Source of the DNA: Microbacterium sp. Leaf151 | GTDB taxonomy: Bacteria > Actinomycetota > Actinomycetes > Actinomycetales > Microbacteriaceae | Direction: 5' to 3' | DNA: 64,000 nt | Assembly: GCF_001424225.1 (NCBI RefSeq) | Contig: NZ_LMOR01000004.1 | Location: 612,834 to 676,833, forward strand | Notes under the pieces: generated by a model | Database searches by the model: none | The model's input: the letters and a program-made list of their open reading frames with translations, nothing else | Told to the model about the DNA's origin: nothing | Shown: in pieces, positions 17,651-26,699 of the stretch | Numbering within the stretch: position 1 is the first letter of the stretch | Layout: the number at the start of each line of letters is the position of its first letter | Made by a program: the position numbers and the translations under genes

Positions 17651-18682
17651 TCAGGCGCGGCGGCGTCGCCGCACTCCCCGATCGTCGGAGAGGCCCGCTG
17701 CCGCGAGGACGACGACCCCGGCCAGGAGCACGAGCAGCGCCACCAGCACGGCACGGCCCGTCACCCGCGCGACCTTCTTCGCGGTGCGTCGCCGCGGAGA
17801 GATCCCTGACCCCGGAGAGGTCCCTGAGCCCGAAACGGTCCCTGAGCCCGAGGAGGTCCCTGAGCCCGAGGAGGTCCCTGAGCCCGTCGAAGGGACCGGC
17901 CCCACCGCACCACCGGAGGCTTCGACAGGCACAGCCCCCTCCGCCGCAGCACGCCCGGACGCGTCGACGGGCTCAGCCACCTCCCCCGCAGCAGCGTCGG
18001 CCGCCGCAGCCTCACGCGCTTCGCGCCAGCGCTCCCACACGATGTCAGCCAGCCGCGGGTCGGCGCCGATCGGCTCCGACGTCAGGTCGGCCTCCGCCTT
18101 TTCGATCACGCGCGAGAAATGCCCGGGGGCGAGCACGTAGCTCGCGGCCACCGTCCGCTCGCCTGCGGAGCGCGCCGCGCCCACGGCATCCGGAATGCGA
18201 GGTTCGGATGCCGCGGCGTACGCCGTCACGATGGGGCCGGCCACGCCGGCATCCGCCATGAGCTCAGCCATCCGCTCGACGTCGACGACCGCGCCCGGGC
18301 GCGTGGAACCGGCGGCGGCGAGCACGACCGTGTCGGTGGCGCCGGCACCGGTGGCGCGCACGCGGTCGGCGAGGATCTCGGCGAGCACCGGGTGCGGCCC
18401 GAGGGCGCGGGCGATGGGCAGGCCTCCGGCGGCCTCCACGAGGTCGACCTCGGTGTGGTAACCGGTCGAGAGCAGCAGCGGCACGATGACGATGTCGTCC
18501 GTGCGCTCGCGCGCGGCGGCCACCACGTCGGTGACGAAGGGCCCGTGGACGTCGACGTAGGCCTCGTGCACCTCGACGCCCTCGGGCGCGGTCTCGCGCA
18601 GCACGTCGAGCAGCGCGCGGATGACCACGCGTCCTTCTTCGAACCGGGTGCCATGGGCGCTGGCGATGAGTACGGCGGTCAT
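17651..18682 (-). CDS. Sirohydrochlorin ferrochelatase (CbiX/SirB type) with C-terminal membrane anchor
   Basis: 343 residues. The first 235 or so form the chelatase (IASAHGTRFEEG, PLLLSTGYHTEVDLVEAAGG, SYVLAPGHFSRV; the histidines are the metal and catalytic ligands) that inserts iron into sirohydrochlorin to make siroheme for NirB. An unusual low-complexity linker follows, with SGSGT(S/V) hexapeptides encoded by an 18-bp tandem repeat, then one transmembrane helix (VLVALLVLLAGVVVLAAAGL) and a basic RRRRRA end. The ATG at 18682 overlaps the HemD-type gene (ATGA). The anchored tail is not part of the known enzyme family. Confidence 0.85.
   Translation of the reverse strand: MTAVLIASAHGTRFEEGRVVIRALLDVLRETAPEGVEVHEAYVDVHGPFVTDVVAAARERTDDIVIVPLLLSTGYHTEVDLVEAAGGLPIARALGPHPVLAEILADRVRATGAGATDTVVLAAAGSTRPGAVVDVERMAELMADAGVAGPIVTAYAAASEPRIPDAVGAARSAGERTVAASYVLAPGHFSRVIEKAEADLTSEPIGADPRLADIVWERWREAREAAAADAAAGEVAEPVDASGRAAAEGAVPVEASGGAVGPVPSTGSGTSSGSGTSSGSGTVSGSGTSPGSGISPRRRTAKKVARVTGRAVLVALLVLLAGVVVLAAAGLSDDRGVRRRRRA
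17803..17940. repeat. 18-bp minisatellite and REP-like element inside the chelatase gene
   Basis: Five units of TCCCTGAGCCCGAGGAGG type start at 17803, 17821, 17839, 17857 and 17875. The last runs into CTGAGCCCGTCGAAGGGACC and, 30 bases on, CTTCGACAGGCACAG, the arms of the element seen at 36915-36972. The array encodes the SGSGT repeats of the protein. Confidence 0.85.
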
Positions 18683-19818
18683 GAGTCCTCCTCGTCGACC
18701 AGGTCGAGACGGTAGCCGCGTTTGTAGACCGTGCGGATCAGGTCGATGCCGCCGAGCGCCTCGCGCGTGCGGGCGACGGCCACCTCGACCGCGTGCCCGC
18801 TCGCCTCGGCGCTCGAGAGTGCGGCCACCAGGTCGGTGCGCGAGACGACCGCGCCGGGGTGGCGTGCGAGGGCCCGCAGGATCTCCACCCCCGTGCGCGG
18901 CAGAGCCGTGAAGACGCCGTCGAGCACGATACCGGCGGATCGGATGCCGAGGCGACCGACCGTCGTGGGGATCGCGGGGGCCTCGGGGCCGCCGTAGTGC
19001 GTCACGACCGCGCGGACGAGCGCGCCGAGGCGCCCCCGGTCGGGCACGAGCGGATCGATCCCGGCGTCGAGCAGGGGGCCGGCGGTGATCGGACCGACCG
19101 CAGCCACCAGCACCCGGCCGTCTCGAGCTCGGGATGCCACCCCCTCGAGGGCGTGGGCGCGGCCGGCTGCGAGAATCCACTCGCGCGCCGCGGGGGCGGA
19201 GGTGAACAGTACGGCGTCGACCTCGCCCCGGGCGACCTGGCGGGTCGATGCTGCGACGACCTCGGGGTCGGGCGGCGGACCCCAGCGGTAGATGGTGAGG
19301 CTCGTCACGCGGGCGCCCGCCGCCTCGAACGCCTCGTCGAGGCCGTCGGCACCCGAGCCGTGGTGCTGCACCGCGACGTGGAGCCCCTCGATCCCCTCGG
19401 CGACGAGGAAGTCGCGCAGCTCCGCCGCCGTCTCGCTCTCGGCCACCCAATCGGCCTCGAACCCCGCCTGCTGGATCGCTCCGCGCGCCTTGGGGCCGCG
19501 CGCGACGATGCGCGCCCGCTCGAGCACGGAGCTCAGGTCGTCGTGCAGGCCCGCCTCGTCGGCGGTCTCCATCCAGCCGCGGAATCCGACGCCGGTGGTC
19601 GCCACCACCACGTCGGGCGGATCCGCGACGAGTTGGCGGGTCTGGGCGATGAGCTCGTCGTCGTCGACGTGCGGGATGATCGTCAGCGCCGGAGCGACGC
19701 GCACGCGCGCACCGTGACGCTCGAGGGCCGCCGACAGCTCCCCCGACCGCCGGTCGACGGGAAGCAGCATGGTGCACCCCTGGAGCACCGTGCTGATCGT
19801 CCGGACGGGAGCGGTCAC
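18679..19818 (-). CDS. Uroporphyrinogen-III synthase fused to an OmpR-type winged-helix domain
   Basis: 379 residues. A HemD-like domain (about 10-265; TTGVGFRGWMETAD, VQHHGSGADGL, VLFTSAPAAREW) is followed by a DNA-binding winged helix (about 285-375; GVEILRALARHPGAVVSRTDLV, GIDLIRTVYKRGYRL). Fusions of this kind occur with nitrite/nitrate genes in actinobacteria and could sense tetrapyrrole supply and regulate the operon; the enzymatic activity itself is not proven. The GTG at 19818 overlaps the preceding stop as GTGA. Confidence 0.85.
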   Translation of the reverse strand: MTAPVRTISTVLQGCTMLLPVDRRSGELSAALERHGARVRVAPALTIIPHVDDDELIAQTRQLVADPPDVVVATTGVGFRGWMETADEAGLHDDLSSVLERARIVARGPKARGAIQQAGFEADWVAESETAAELRDFLVAEGIEGLHVAVQHHGSGADGLDEAFEAAGARVTSLTIYRWGPPPDPEVVAASTRQVARGEVDAVLFTSAPAAREWILAAGRAHALEGVASRARDGRVLVAAVGPITAGPLLDAGIDPLVPDRGRLGALVRAVVTHYGGPEAPAIPTTVGRLGIRSAGIVLDGVFTALPRTGVEILRALARHPGAVVSRTDLVAALSSAEASGHAVEVAVARTREALGGIDLIRTVYKRGYRLDLVDEEDS

Positions 19819-21047
19819 CCGATCCCCTCGCCCCGCAGCGCGGGCACCGGCATCAGCAGGTCGGCGCGGGCGACCTCGCCGAACACGAGCACCGCCGGGT
19901 TGGCCAGGCGGTGGGTCTCGGCATCCTGGATCGCCGTGCCGAGGGTCGTGCGGATCGTGCGCTGAGCGGGCGTGTGGCCGTTCTCGACGAAGGCGACGGG
20001 GCGCGTGTCGGGCGCACCCGCGGCGCGGGCTGCCGCGACGAAGCGGGGCAGAGCGCTCACACCCATCAGCGCGACCACCGTGGCGGTGTCGTCGCGAAGG
20101 GCGGCGAGGGTGGCCTCGCTCGGCGTCTCCTGACCGTTCACAACGTGCAGAGTACCGGCCACACCCCGGTGTGTGACGGGGACACCCGCGGCCGACGGCA
20201 CTGCGATGGCACTCGAGATGCCGGGGACGACCTCGACGGGGATGCCGGCGGCCCGGCACGCGAGGACCTCTTCGCCGCCGCGGCCGTAGACGAAGGGGTC
20301 GCCGCCCTTCAGACGCACGACCCGCAGGCCCTTCGCGGCGCGGTCGACGAGGAGCGCGTTGATCTCGTCCTGCGGCACGGGGTGATGCTGAGGGCGTTTG
20401 CCGACGTCGATCAGCTCGACGTCGTCGCCAAGTTCGGAGAGGACGCCGGTCGGTCCGAGGCGGTCGTACACGACGACGTCGGCCTCGGCGAGCAGGGCGC
20501 GAGCGCGCACGGTCAGCAGGTCGACCGGACCTGGGCCGCCGCCGACGAGCGCGACACCCCCCACGGGTGTGCGCCGTCGGCGGCGGAGCGGAAGGGCGCC
20601 TTCGGCGAGGCGCGCGGCGATGGCGTCGCGCACGGCGACGCTGCGGCGCGGGTCGGCGCCGGCCGTGGAGACGACGCCGACCATCACGTCGCCGCTGGTG
20701 GTCTCGGCGGCCAGGCGCGCGGTGCCCTTGCCGCCGTGCCCGGCGTTCACGCACCACACGCGCCGCGCCTCGGCGGCGTCGACCACGAGGGCGTCGATGG
20801 ATGCCGACCCGGTCGCTGTGTGGCAGAACCAGGCGTCGTCGAGGTCGCTCGGGTCGAACGAGCGGGCGAGCCACTCGATGTCGCCGGCCGCGGCGAGCGC
20901 CGCGAGAGCGACGGTGGCCTCGGGCGCGATGAGTCGCACGCGCGCACCGGCGGCGCGCAGCCGCTCGATGCGGCGTTCGGCGACGCGGCCCGCGCCCACG
21001 CAGACGACGAGACGGTCGGTGAGGTCGAGTCCTGCGAGGGCGATCAT
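19815..21047 (-). CDS. cysG: Siroheme synthase: precorrin-2 dehydrogenase and uroporphyrinogen-III methyltransferase
   Basis: A 410-residue two-domain enzyme. An N-terminal NAD-binding Met8-like part (VGAGRVAERRIERL, about 1-160) oxidises precorrin-2. A C-terminal SUMT (VALVGGGPGPVDLLTVRA, YDRLG, RLKGGDPFVYGRGGEE, VPVTHRG) methylates uroporphyrinogen III. With the separate chelatase downstream it supplies siroheme. The ATG at 21047 has AGGAG and overlaps nirD (ATGA). Confidence 0.93.
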   Translation of the reverse strand: MIALAGLDLTDRLVVCVGAGRVAERRIERLRAAGARVRLIAPEATVALAALAAAGDIEWLARSFDPSDLDDAWFCHTATGSASIDALVVDAAEARRVWCVNAGHGGKGTARLAAETTSGDVMVGVVSTAGADPRRSVAVRDAIAARLAEGALPLRRRRRTPVGGVALVGGGPGPVDLLTVRARALLAEADVVVYDRLGPTGVLSELGDDVELIDVGKRPQHHPVPQDEINALLVDRAAKGLRVVRLKGGDPFVYGRGGEEVLACRAAGIPVEVVPGISSAIAVPSAAGVPVTHRGVAGTLHVVNGQETPSEATLAALRDDTATVVALMGVSALPRFVAAARAAGAPDTRPVAFVENGHTPAQRTIRTTLGTAIQDAETHRLANPAVLVFGEVARADLLMPVPALRGEGIG

Positions 21048-21637
21048 CGGGGGTCTCCTGGGATCTTCACGAGCACATCGCCTTCGGCGACGGCCACCGG
21101 GTAGACGGCAAGCGACTGCGGATCCTTGCCCTGCGTGTCGAGGCAGCCACCCGTACGCAGGTCGAACACCTGCTTGTACATCGGGGATGCCACGGTGGGA
21201 ACGCCCGCTCGATCGCCGACGATGCCGCGCGACATGATGGCCGCGCCGCTGAACGGATCGATCTGGTCGGTGGCGTAGAGCCGACCGTCGAAGGTGCGGA
21301 ACAGCGCGATCTGCCGGTCGCCGATGAGGGCGGCGGCCCCGCGCTCGACGAGCAGGTCGTCGACGCGGCAGACGCGCACCCAGCCCGCGGCGGGGGCGGG
21401 CGGAGCCGCGGGGGCCGTTGCGCCGGCAGCGGGCGCGGGGGCCGGCTCCGCGGCACCGGACGCGGCGGAGGCGAGGACGGACGCTGCCGACGGAGAGGAG
21501 GCGGGCGACGGCGGCGCGGCCGCGGCGGCCGTGACCGACGGCGAAGCAGCGAGCGGCGGGGCGGCGGGGGCAGCGGCATCCGGGGTCATGGCATCCGTTT
21601 TCGTGGCATCCGGGGTCGTGGCATCCACGATCGTCAC
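21044..21637 (-). CDS. nirD: Nitrite reductase small subunit
   Basis: 197 residues. The C-terminal 105 or so form the Rieske-like fold of NirD (WVRVCRVDDL, GRLYATDQIDPFSGAAIMSRG, SPMYKQVFDLRTGGCLD), which lacks cluster ligands as usual for this family. The first 85 or so residues are an Ala/Pro-rich extension made of repeated TPDA and APAA units, longer than typical NirD. The GTG start at 21637 overlaps the nirB stop (GTGA). Confidence 0.93.
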   Translation of the reverse strand: MTIVDATTPDATKTDAMTPDAAAPAAPPLAASPSVTAAAAAPPSPASSPSAASVLASAASGAAEPAPAPAAGATAPAAPPAPAAGWVRVCRVDDLLVERGAAALIGDRQIALFRTFDGRLYATDQIDPFSGAAIMSRGIVGDRAGVPTVASPMYKQVFDLRTGGCLDTQGKDPQSLAVYPVAVAEGDVLVKIPGDPR

Positions 21638-24291
21638 GAGCGCACCGCCAGCGTCGTGCCGCCGATGAACACGGCACCCGAGGTGCGCTCCTCGTCGGTG
21701 GCGGGGCGGGGCTGTCCGCGCTCGGAGACGTACGCAAGCGTGGGGTCGGCCTTGTCGGGGGCGTTCACGAAACTCTGGAACCGCTTGAGCTTCTCGGGGT
21801 CGGCGAGAGTCGCGGCCCACTCGTCCTCGTAGTTGTCGATGTGCGCGGCCATGGCGCGGTCGAGGTCTTCCGCAACGCCCAGGGTGTCGTCGAAAACGAC
21901 GCCCTTCAGCGCGTCGAGGCCGCCCTCGTAGTCCTCCATCCACGGGGCCGTCCGCTGAAGCCGGTCGGCGGTGCGAATGTAGAACATCAAGAACCGGTCG
22001 ATCGCCCGCAGCAGCCCGTCGTCGTCGAGCCCCTCAGCGAAGAGCACCGCGTGACGCGGGGTGAAGCCGCCGTTGCCGCCGACGTACATGTTCCAGCCGG
22101 CCTCGGTGGCGATGACCCCGACATCCTTGCCGCGGGCCTCGGCGCACTCGCGCGCGCAACCCGAGACGCCGAACTTGATCTTGTGCGGCGAGCGCAGACC
22201 GCGGTAGCGCAGTTCGAGCTGCACGGCCATGCCGACGGAGTCCTGCACGCCGTAGCGGCACCAGGTCTGACCGACGCACGACTTCACGGTGCGCAGGGAC
22301 TTGCCGTACGCCTGCCCCGACTCGAAGCCGGCGTCGACGAGGCGCTTCCAGATCTCAGGCAACTGCTCGAGACGGGCACCGAACATGTCGATCCGCTGGC
22401 CGCCGGTGATCTTCGTGTAGAGCCCGAAGTCGCGGGCGACCTCGCCGATCACGACGAGCCCCTCGGGCGTGATCTCGCCACCCGCGATGCGCGGGACGAC
22501 GCTGTAGGTGCCGTCGCGCTGGATGTTGGCCATCACGTGGTCGTTGGTGTCCTGCATCGTCGCGAGCTCGCCGTCGAGCACGTGCCCCGAGTACAGGCTC
22601 GCCAGAATGCTGGCGAGCGCCGGCTTGCAGATGTCGCAGCCGCGGCCGGTGCCGAAGCGCTCGACGATCGAGGTGAAGGTCTTCAGGCCCGACACCCGGA
22701 CGGCGTCGAAGAGCTGCGCGCGGGTGAACGCGAAGTGCTCGCAGAGGCCGTTCGACACTTCTTTTCCGGATGCCGCCAGCTCGGTCGCGACGAGCTTCTT
22801 CACGAGCGTGAAGCACGAGCCGCACGCCGCTCCCGCCTTCGTGCACGCCTTGACCTCGGCGGCATCCGCGCAGTCGTGCTCGGTCACGGCATCCCGAACC
22901 GTGCCCGCGGTCACGCCGTTGCACGAGCACACGATGGCGTCGGCCGGCAGGTCGCCCTGCGGGGCCGGCGCGAGGTCCGAGGGCATGAGGTACGCCGCCG
23001 GGTCGCCGCCGAGGGCGCGACCGACGAGGGGGCGGAGGGAGGTGTACGCCGAGGCGTCGCCGACGAGGATGCCGCCGAGCAGGGTCTGCGCATCGTCGCT
23101 CAGCACGAGCTTCTTGTAGACGCCCGACACCGGATCGGCGTAGGTGACGTCGAGCGCATTCGGCGTCTCGGCGAACGCGTCGCCGAAGCTGGCGACCTCG
23201 ACGCCCGAGAGCTTGAGCTTGGCCGAGGTGTCGAAGCCGGGGAACGACGCCTCGCCTCCCAGCAGGCGGGTGGCGGCGACCTCGGCCATCGCGTAGCCGG
23301 GGGCGACGAGACCGATGCACTGGCCGTCGAAGCTGGCGACCTCGCCGATCGCGAGGATGGAGGGGTCGGAGGTGTCGCACCCTCCGTCGATCACCACGCC
23401 GCCGCGGGCGTCGACGGCGAGGTCCGCGGTGCGGGCGAGTTCGTCGCGGGGCCGCACGCCGACCGTGAAGACGACGATGTCGACGGCCTCCCACGTGCCG
23501 TCGCGCAGCTCGATACCGCACACGGCGCCGGAGATGTCGGCATCCACCCGGGTGGTCACCGACGACGTGCGCACCTCGATGCCGCGCGCCTCGATGAGCC
23601 GCTGCAGCGCCTTCGCGCCGCCCAGGTCGAGCTGGGCCGACATGAGCCGCTCGTTCGACTGCAGCACGAACGGCGAGACGCCCTCGGCCTGGAGGGCACC
23701 CGCCGCTTCGAGACCGAGGAGGCCTCCGCCCACCACCGCTCCGCGCAGGGGACGACCCAGCTGCGCCGAGCGCTGGGCGACCCAGGCGCGCATCCCGGCG
23801 ACGTCGTCGAGCGTGCGGTACACGAAGCAGCCCTGGTGATCGAAGCCGTCGAGCGCGAGGCGGGCCGCGTACGAGCCCGTGGCGAGCACGAGGCGGTCGT
23901 AGGAGTGCGTGGAGCCGCCGGCCGTTGTGACGGTGCGGTTCTCGCGGTCGATGCTCGTCACGCGCGCATCAGTCTCGACCCGCACCCGCTCGTGATCGAG
24001 CACGGCGGGATCGAGGGCGAGGTCGTCGGGTGTCTTGCCGTTGAAGTAGCCGGTCAATCCGACGCGATCGTAGGGGCCACGGGCCTCGTCGCCGAGCACC
24101 GTGACCGCCCAGCGTCCGTCGGTGTCGCGGCTGGTGAGGCTCTCGACGAAGCGGTGCGCCACCATGCCCGCGCCGACGACGACGACGGAGCCGGATGACG
24201 CGGGGTGAAGCACGCCGCCACCGTACGCGGCGGACTTTGCGCGGCGGTCAGCAGCGTGTTTCGTACCGGTTGCAGGGTTCGTGCGGGCCAT
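21634..24291 (-). CDS. nirB: Assimilatory nitrite reductase large subunit
   Basis: An 885-residue NAD(P)H-dependent enzyme reducing nitrite to ammonium. FAD/NAD(P) domains (VVVVGAGMVAHRF; GAVVGGGLLGLEAAG) are followed by a BFD-like [2Fe-2S] region (Cys455, Cys457, Cys490, Cys493) and the siroheme/[4Fe-4S] half with ligands Cys672, Cys678, Cys712 and Cys716 (CVGQTWC and GCAREC). It leads the operon nirB-nirD-cysG-hemD-chelatase, where every junction overlaps by four bases. The ATG at 24291 lies 6 bases after a -10, so the message is probably leaderless. Confidence 0.96.
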   Translation of the reverse strand: MARTNPATGTKHAADRRAKSAAYGGGVLHPASSGSVVVVGAGMVAHRFVESLTSRDTDGRWAVTVLGDEARGPYDRVGLTGYFNGKTPDDLALDPAVLDHERVRVETDARVTSIDRENRTVTTAGGSTHSYDRLVLATGSYAARLALDGFDHQGCFVYRTLDDVAGMRAWVAQRSAQLGRPLRGAVVGGGLLGLEAAGALQAEGVSPFVLQSNERLMSAQLDLGGAKALQRLIEARGIEVRTSSVTTRVDADISGAVCGIELRDGTWEAVDIVVFTVGVRPRDELARTADLAVDARGGVVIDGGCDTSDPSILAIGEVASFDGQCIGLVAPGYAMAEVAATRLLGGEASFPGFDTSAKLKLSGVEVASFGDAFAETPNALDVTYADPVSGVYKKLVLSDDAQTLLGGILVGDASAYTSLRPLVGRALGGDPAAYLMPSDLAPAPQGDLPADAIVCSCNGVTAGTVRDAVTEHDCADAAEVKACTKAGAACGSCFTLVKKLVATELAASGKEVSNGLCEHFAFTRAQLFDAVRVSGLKTFTSIVERFGTGRGCDICKPALASILASLYSGHVLDGELATMQDTNDHVMANIQRDGTYSVVPRIAGGEITPEGLVVIGEVARDFGLYTKITGGQRIDMFGARLEQLPEIWKRLVDAGFESGQAYGKSLRTVKSCVGQTWCRYGVQDSVGMAVQLELRYRGLRSPHKIKFGVSGCARECAEARGKDVGVIATEAGWNMYVGGNGGFTPRHAVLFAEGLDDDGLLRAIDRFLMFYIRTADRLQRTAPWMEDYEGGLDALKGVVFDDTLGVAEDLDRAMAAHIDNYEDEWAATLADPEKLKRFQSFVNAPDKADPTLAYVSERGQPRPATDEERTSGAVFIGGTTLAVRS

Positions 24292-24297
24292 GCCCCG

Positions 24298-24303
24298 ACG
24301 CTA
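24298..24303 (-). promoter_or_regulatory. -10 TAGCGT, leaderless nirB promoter
   Basis: On the minus strand, six bases before the nirB ATG. Confidence 0.55.
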
Positions 24304-24428
24304 AGCAACCGAGGTTTCCCCCGCCGTCGCCCCGGCGTTACCCCCGGCGAACGTTTCTCTCACGGGGCCGCGGTGTTCGTGTGAGGTTTGCGCCCCCCGG
24401 CATCCATCACCCGGCCCCCTGACCCGTC

Positions 24429-24706
24429 GAGTGTCCAGAACACGCCGCATCCACCCGGCGGGCGGCGGCGTGTCTCGGACACTCAGGAGGCGGGCGGAAG
24501 CGCCCCCCTCGGCCCGCCGCGGCGACCCACCCCCGTTGAGTGTCCAGAACACGCCGCATCCCCCGGCGAGCAGCGGCGTGTCTCGGACACTCAACAGCTC
24601 GACCGGCGGCGCCCGCCTTCACGCCGTGGAGCGACGCCGCGGGCCCCTTGAGTGTCCATGACACGCCGCCTTCGCGAAGGCGCAGCGGCATGTCTTGGAC
24701 ACTCAA
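24429..24706. repeat. Three palindromic elements (GAGTGTCC...GGACACTC) at 107-112-bp spacing
   Basis: Copies at 24429-24485, 24536-24594 and 24648-24706. Each has arms TTGAGTGTCC-GA-ACACGCCGC and the complementary GCGGCGTGTCT-GGACACTCAA around a short variable loop, able to form a hairpin of about 24 bp. No gene is supported between nirB and the deazaflavin-type gene. Confidence 0.9.
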
Positions 24707-24744
24707 CGGGCGGGGGCGCCCGCGGGGGGGGGCCGGGGCGGGCT

Positions 24745-25182
24745 CTAGGCCACCGGCTCGAGTACGAACAGCTCGATGCGGCGGTCGGTCTTCTTCTGGT
24801 ACTCGTCGTAGTCGGGCCAGACCTCGGTCGCGTAGCCCCACCACTCGTCGCGCTCGGCCCCCTCGGCCTGGTGCGCGTCGTACTCCTTCTTCACGTCGCC
24901 GTCCTGCAGGGCGACGCGGGGGTTCTTCACGAGGTTGTAGAACCAGGCCGGGTGCTCGGGCGCCCCACCCTTGGATGCCACGACCGCGTACTTGCCGTCG
25001 TGCTCGACGCGCATGAGGGCGGTCTTGCGCAGACCCCCGGTTCTGGCGCCGACGGTGGTGAGGACGATGATGGGTACGCCCCGCATGTCGGCGGACTCCT
25101 GGCCCCCCGTGGCTTCGAACGTCTCCGCCTGCTGGCGGGCCCATTCGCTGGTGCTGGGTAGATACTCTCCTGAGAGTGACAT
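24745..25182 (-). CDS. Nitroreductase-type deazaflavin (F420)-dependent oxidoreductase
   Basis: A 145-residue single-domain split-barrel protein of the Ddn/DUF385 family: [39 protein letters not shown] and RIELFVLEP are typical. Relatives use reduced F420 to reduce quinones, nitro compounds or other electrophiles; the substrate is unknown here. The ATG at 25182 follows a -10 at seven bases. Confidence 0.88.
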   Translation of the reverse strand: MSLSGEYLPSTSEWARQQAETFEATGGQESADMRGVPIIVLTTVGARTGGLRKTALMRVEHDGKYAVVASKGGAPEHPAWFYNLVKNPRVALQDGDVKKEYDAHQAEGAERDEWWGYATEVWPDYDEYQKKTDRRIELFVLEPVA

Positions 25183-25189
25183 AGCTCAC

Positions 25190-25195
25190 ACGATA
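25190..25195 (-). promoter_or_regulatory. -10 TATCGT, leaderless promoter
   Basis: On the minus strand, seven bases before the ATG at 25182. Confidence 0.5.
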
Positions 25196-25247
25196 CGTCG
25201 GCGTCTTCCCCTCCGGTCTAACCCTTCCCCCTTTTTCTGGAGCCTTC

Positions 25248-26699
25248 ATGAGCGCTTCCGCTCCCGAGACCACGACCGTTCCCGCCCCGAAGAACCGTCT
25301 CGACAGGTTCTTCGAGATCACCGCCCGCGGCTCGACCGTCGGCGCCGAGGTGCGCGGCGGCGTCGTCACCTTCGTCACGATGGCGTACATCGTCATCCTG
25401 AACCCGATCATCCTGTCGGGAACCCCCGACGTCGCGGGCAACGCCCTCGGCTTCCCCCAGGTCGCCGCCGTCACCGCTCTCACCGCGGGCGTCATGACGA
25501 TGCTGTTCGGGCTCGTCACGCGCCTGCCCTTCGCGTTCGCCGCGGGGCTCGGAATCAACTCGTTCCTGGCCGTCGGCATCGTCGGCGGAGTCACGTGGCC
25601 CGAGGCGATGGGTCTCGTCGTCATCAACGGCCTGATCATCGTGTTGCTCGCTGTCACGGGCCTTCGCCGCATGATCTTCGAGGCCGTGCCGCTCGCGCTC
25701 AAGACCGCCATCACCGTCGGCATCGGCCTGTTCATCGCGTTCATCGGCTTCGTCGACAGCGGGCTGGTCACCGCGACCGGGCTCAACTCACCGCCGGTCG
25801 GTCTCGGTGTCGGCGGCTCGATCACGACGATCCCGACGGCGCTGTTCGTGCTGACCCTCGTCATCACCGCCGTGCTGATGGTGCGCAAGGTCAAAGCCGC
25901 GCTGCTGATCGGACTGGTCTCCGGCACGGTGATCGCCGTGATCGTCGAGGCGTTCATGGGCCTCGGCGCCAAGGCCGACGGCAACGCCGGCGGGTGGGGG
26001 CTGAGCGTGCCCACCCTTCCGTCGCAGCTCGTGAGCCTGCCCGACCTGTCATTGGTCGGCCAGGTCGACCTCGTCGGATCGTTCGGCCGCATCGGCGTGC
26101 TGGCCGCGCTCATGCTCGTCTTCACGCTGGTGTTCACGAACTTCTTCGACGCGATGGGCACGATGACCGGCCTCTCTCGCGAGGCGGGCCTCGCCGCCCC
26201 CGACGGCACCTTCCCGCGTCTGCGTTCGGCGCTGGTGATCGAGGGCATCGGCGCCGTCGCGGGCGGCGCCACCTCGTCGTCGTCCAACACGGTGTTCATC
26301 GAGTCGGGATCGGGTATCGGCGAGGGCGCCCGCACGGGCCTCGCGAACGTCGTGACCGGAGCCCTGTTCCTGCTGGCGATGTTCTTCACGCCGCTGACGA
26401 GCATCGTGCCCACCGAGATCGCGGCCGCCGCCCTGGTCATCGTCGGAGCGCTGATGATGGGACAGATCCGCCACGTCGACCTCAGCGACCTGTCGGTGCT
26501 GATCCCGGTCTTCCTGACCGTCACGATCATGCCCCTGACGTACTCGATCGCCAACGGCATCGGCGCGGGCTTCGTCAGCTGGGTGCTGATCCAGGCCCTG
26601 TCGGGTCGCGCGCGCCGCGTCAGCCCCCTGCTGTGGATCGTCGCCGCCGGCTTCGTCGTCTTCTTCGCTCGCGGGCCGGTCGAGGCGCTGCTCGGCTGA
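25248..26699 (+). CDS. NCS2/AzgA-type purine permease
   Basis: A 483-residue membrane protein with about 12 to 14 helices. Family signatures: VRGGVVTFVTMAYIVILNP near the N terminus, FAAGLGINSFLA, FTNFFDAMGTMTGLSREAGL and SSSNTVFIESGSGIGEGARTG. AzgA/PbuG relatives import hypoxanthine, adenine or guanine by proton symport. The ATG at 25248 has TGGAG upstream. The gene is single and divergent from the F420-type gene. Confidence 0.9.
   Translation: MSASAPETTTVPAPKNRLDRFFEITARGSTVGAEVRGGVVTFVTMAYIVILNPIILSGTPDVAGNALGFPQVAAVTALTAGVMTMLFGLVTRLPFAFAAGLGINSFLAVGIVGGVTWPEAMGLVVINGLIIVLLAVTGLRRMIFEAVPLALKTAITVGIGLFIAFIGFVDSGLVTATGLNSPPVGLGVGGSITTIPTALFVLTLVITAVLMVRKVKAALLIGLVSGTVIAVIVEAFMGLGAKADGNAGGWGLSVPTLPSQLVSLPDLSLVGQVDLVGSFGRIGVLAALMLVFTLVFTNFFDAMGTMTGLSREAGLAAPDGTFPRLRSALVIEGIGAVAGGATSSSSNTVFIESGSGIGEGARTGLANVVTGALFLLAMFFTPLTSIVPTEIAAAALVIVGALMMGQIRHVDLSDLSVLIPVFLTVTIMPLTYSIANGIGAGFVSWVLIQALSGRARRVSPLLWIVAAGFVVFFARGPVEALLG

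Noticed and set aside
21841..24198. Long plus-strand open frame opposite nirB
   Set aside because: Antisense shadow of nirB; composition is His/Arg/Glu-rich and there is no plausible start signal.
24292..24400. GlnR-like boxes (GTAAC/GAAAC) upstream of nirB, and a GTAAC...TAAAC pair at 55590-55610 before narK
   Set aside because: The elements are present, but spacing does not match the AC-n9-AC arrangement; too weak to call without a matrix scan.
24429..24706. Short CRISPR array from the three GAGTGTCC units
   Set aside because: Each unit is itself a palindrome of about 58 bp with a variable loop; intervening DNA is about 50 bp and coding-like in composition, and no cas genes are nearby.
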